DNA of 64,000 bases, from contig NC_085051.1 in assembly GCF_963662255.1 (NCBI RefSeq), positions 55,405,101 to 55,469,100 on the forward strand, read 5' to 3'. The DNA is from Cinclus cinclus. Lineage: Eukaryota; Chordata; Aves; Passeriformes; Cinclidae. The notes beneath the pieces were generated by a model. That model saw only the letters and a program-made list of their open reading frames with translations, was not told where the DNA came from and made no database searches. The translations under genes were made by a program, and so were the position numbers. Shown here piece after piece: positions 61,501-64,000 of the stretch (within the stretch, counting starts at the first letter, position 1; every line of letters begins with the position of its first letter).

Positions 61501-62605
61501 CAAGATCACTGCCAGGTACCAGGGTGGGCAAAAAAACCCCTGAATAATGTGCTGTAACTCTTCTTATAGACAAGACGGGAGTAGAAAACTGTAACAGCCT
61601 CTTCTGCATTACAAAACACAAATGTAAGAACAAATGTGCTATGACCTACTGGTGACAAATGAAGGTAATACAAAGCCTTGTAAGATTTCAGCTTTATTAG
61701 CATTATTTAACTTCTGAGACCATTAAAGGAGGCATATTTGATGAATGCAGCTGTGGGGACAGAATGGTTTTCGTTATGAAAGCCTAGTGTGTCACAGAAA
61801 AGAAACATTAGAGGACAAAGCCAAGAGCTGTACAGCTTGTGAAGAGCAGAAAATATGAGGCCAAGGAGGTCAGTACTTTTTAACAGCTCAGATGTTACCA
61901 GGGAGAGGGCATCCCTGATAGACACTGCTGGAGAAGCTCCCAACTCCCATTGGAAATGGCTGGAACAGTTGAAGAGAAATTCAGATTAAAACATCCCAAT
62001 GTCAATGAGAGAAGAAGTGTGCCCTGATCACACTATGGGAACACAGTGAAATGCTGGAATGACACATACTGGCTTATCAAATCTACTGTTAATCATCCTT
62101 TTATAGGCTAAAACTTTTCAGGAGACACTCCTGAGAATCCAGTAGTATCTCTTTTTCCAACAAAAACTAAAAAGAACAAACACCCATCTATACAAAGGGC
62201 AGATGTGGATTTTTGTCTCAAAACTGTGGCAGCCATATGTTGATAAAATAACATGATTTTTAACTCAGCACACACCTTATTTATCAAGATACAACTTTCA
62301 GAAACAAGCACTGGAACAGTTCCACTAAATACACTCACGATATATTGTTCCCACAGTCAGTTAATTATACAGCTTAGTGGAAAAGCCTCGTTAATGTTAT
62401 GCACTTTACAGAAAGTATCTACATCTATCAGTGGAACACTGTCTTGTAAAAAACACTTGTCTGATTAGCTGTGTCTTCCCTTTCAGAGACAAAAAAAGCT
62501 CTGAATGACAGATTTTGGCCACGACCAACCAATCACACAGCAATCGAAACCAAACACTTCTAAGAACAAAGACAGAAAAATCAGAAATTATCAGGAAAGC
62601 ATCAT
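52537..62605. other. Non-coding DNA, no gene recognised
   Basis: About 10 kb of mixed-composition sequence with no supported exon or repeat body. Frames reach 146 codons (53480-53920, +) and 142 codons (55658-56086, -) without recognised domains. A 9-bp inverted repeat lies at 54160-54183 and a T-run near 60740-60750. The segment 53000-53350 is AT-rich. Confidence 0.5.
54160..54183. repeat. Perfect inverted repeat, 9-bp arms
   Basis: GTTAACTTG (54160-54168) and CAAGTTAAC (54175-54183) are exact reverse complements with the six-base spacer GATCCA. Could fold into a small hairpin or be a dimer-binding site; no supporting context. Confidence 0.6.
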
Positions 62606-62630
62606 AATAACAGACGGGCTATGTAAAGGT

Positions 62631-62643
62631 TTTATTTTTTATT
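62631..62643 (-). terminator. Tandem AATAAA polyadenylation signals
   Basis: On the minus strand, AATAAA at 62643-62638 is followed after one base by a second AATAAA at 62636-62631. Cleavage would be expected around plus 62605-62622. The GU-rich stretch further along at about 62525-62565 fits a CstF-bound downstream element. Confidence 0.5.
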
Positions 62644-63870
62644 TACAGCAAAAATATTACAGTAAAAAAGATTAACATGACTCGTGGCTGTGGAAGGATA
62701 GTATGCATGCTTACATCAAAAAGGTTTCATTTCCTTGGCACTAACTGAACCAAATACGAGGACTCAACACAAAAATAAGAAACAGAACATTTACTAGGCA
62801 AACTCGAACTGTACACATCTGCAACTGGGGTTTCAATGCAATTCAGTCATCAGGATGGCAAGGACTTTTTCGACGAACATATTTAACCCGCAAGACAAGG
62901 CTGTCTGACACCACTTAAAAGTTGCTGTACTGAACACACTGATTTTAAAGAAATGTCATAGATGATTAAGACACTGAAAATGCACTCAGCACAGTGAAGA
63001 AGCCCATTATTTTCCTTATTTCTTTTTTTACTCCCACAGTATCAGAGTGTTAAAAGGCTGCATGGCAGACAAGCTGGATGCAGCAGCTGGAGGGTTTTGC
63101 CTGTCAAGCAAAGTGACTTGCAGCAAGAGATGTGCTTTCTGCAACAAACCAAATGATACACAGCTTGTGTGGCTTCAAGGAAGATGATCTAAGAACAACA
63201 AATGTTGAAGCCTTATAAGCTCTTTACATCATGATCAGAATCCTCAAAAAAGCAGGATCCAAATTACTCCACGTGAATTCGGGCTTACTTACACACAACA
63301 AAATTGTCCAGACAGATCAACAGTAGTAAACAGAGTTAATGCAGTGTTAATCCTTTTACATTTTAATGACTAGCTATAAAAACAGAAACTAGCATGTTCA
63401 AATCTGTTTACATTTCCTGAGCTTAGTTAAATGAAGAAGGAATGACATTATAAAAAATCCCAGTAAGTCACCAATAAATTAAAAATGTACATAACCACTA
63501 TAGCTTAAGAAGCTCAGAGTGAAGTCTGCCTATCCAATATCCTTTCTTTAGGAATCCTGTACAGGAACCATGACATTAACTTCACCAGAAACACTGAGAT
63601 GCTATGGAATTGTAGGCCTTTTCTTTTCTTGCTCTTCCAGCAGATTGCCTGATGGCCTTTCGTAATCAAATCATATGAGAGCATTCAAGAATTGCAACCC
63701 TCTGCTTGCAGTGCACAAAACAATGTTCTCAACAATGTACTACTGAAATTCAAATTTCCTAGCTGCAGTTATTTGGGTGGGCTCTCAGCTCCCACACACA
63801 ACATCACTACCCTGGCAGCAGGTTTGGTATCTTTTGGGGGAACATGCCAGGAGACTGGAGGGAAGACCCT

Positions 63871-63900
63871 CAGCAATATTAATCTCAGCAATATTCATCT
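63871..63900. repeat. 15-bp tandem duplication (14/15 identical)
   Basis: CAGCAATATTAATCT (63871-63885) is followed directly by CAGCAATATTCATCT (63886-63900). A recent small duplication inside the putative 3' UTR. Confidence 0.85.
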
Positions 63901-64000
63901 TAGCGGTTTCTTTAAGAGCCAACATCTTGCATCTGAGAAAAGCACTCGACCTACATGAGTCATACACATGTTTATTTATGCATGTTTATTTCCTGCATAG

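Larger units (their letters stand above)
62610..64000 (-). other. Probable 3' UTR of a minus-strand gene, partial
   Basis: Two tandem AATAAA signals lie on the minus strand at 62643-62638 and 62636-62631 (TTTATT on the plus strand). Beyond them on the minus strand (plus 62605 down to about 62520) the sequence is U- and GU-rich, with GTGTTTGG and GCTGTGTGATTGGTTGG wording. This is the arrangement of a real cleavage/polyadenylation site. The minus strand upstream (62645-64000) is AT-rich without long frames, with U-rich runs, like a long vertebrate 3' UTR. I see no coding end inside the window, so the stop codon should be beyond 64000. I do not recognise the gene. Other TTTATT motifs at 63971-63976 and 63985-63990 could be proximal poly(A) signals. 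Confidence 0.5.

Noticed and set aside
1..64000. CRISPR arrays, operons, prophage, defence islands, tRNA or rRNA clusters.
   Set aside because: No regularly spaced direct repeats, no dense coding, and repeats are of vertebrate type. The window is avian nuclear DNA, so prokaryotic systems are not expected and none is seen.

Overview
The window looks like ordinary non-coding nuclear DNA from a bird. The strongest evidence is two long, clear CR1 LINE 3' ends (about 49146-49570 and 51813-52536, both reading toward the minus strand). There is also an older CR1 remnant on the plus strand (about 39075-39500) and faint MIR-type SINE remnants. CR1 is the dominant avian/reptilian retroposon, and these copies have the hallmark 3' ATTCTATG-type tail and the usual CR1 wording. 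A possible LTR end near 11674 hints at a songbird, but that is weak. CpG is depleted overall, microsatellites and A-runs are scattered, and there is no dense coding, operon, tRNA/rRNA cluster, CRISPR array or prokaryotic signal.

Layout. 1-2450: AT-rich intergenic or intronic DNA. 2465-3350: an AT-rich stretch that could be the 3' end of a minus-strand transcript (weak). 3853-3896: a (TG)22 microsatellite. 5338-5551: a compact CpG-rich patch, the clearest regulatory-like anomaly in the left half. 11674-11840: possible LTR fragment. 15100-16134: about 1 kb of strongly C-over-G skewed DNA that holds the longest open frames, which are probably not genes. 16135-35190: unremarkable, with possible MIR remnants at 16485 and 27625 and two small CpG clusters at 28719-29175. 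35200-35330: another possible MIR. 39075-39500: old CR1 split by a roughly 235-bp A/C-rich expansion. 49146-52536: the two younger CR1 copies. 62610-64000: probable 3' untranslated region of a gene on the minus strand whose coding part lies beyond the right edge. It has tandem AATAAA signals and a GU-rich downstream element.

I could not identify any protein-coding exon with confidence. All open frames are short (222 codons at most), have no recognisable domain, and are what stop-poor or repeat DNA yields by chance. Nothing here supports a novel multi-gene system. The points worth following up are the right-edge 3' UTR and its unknown gene, the CpG patch, the skewed 1-kb block, and the repeat expansions nested inside CR1 copies.
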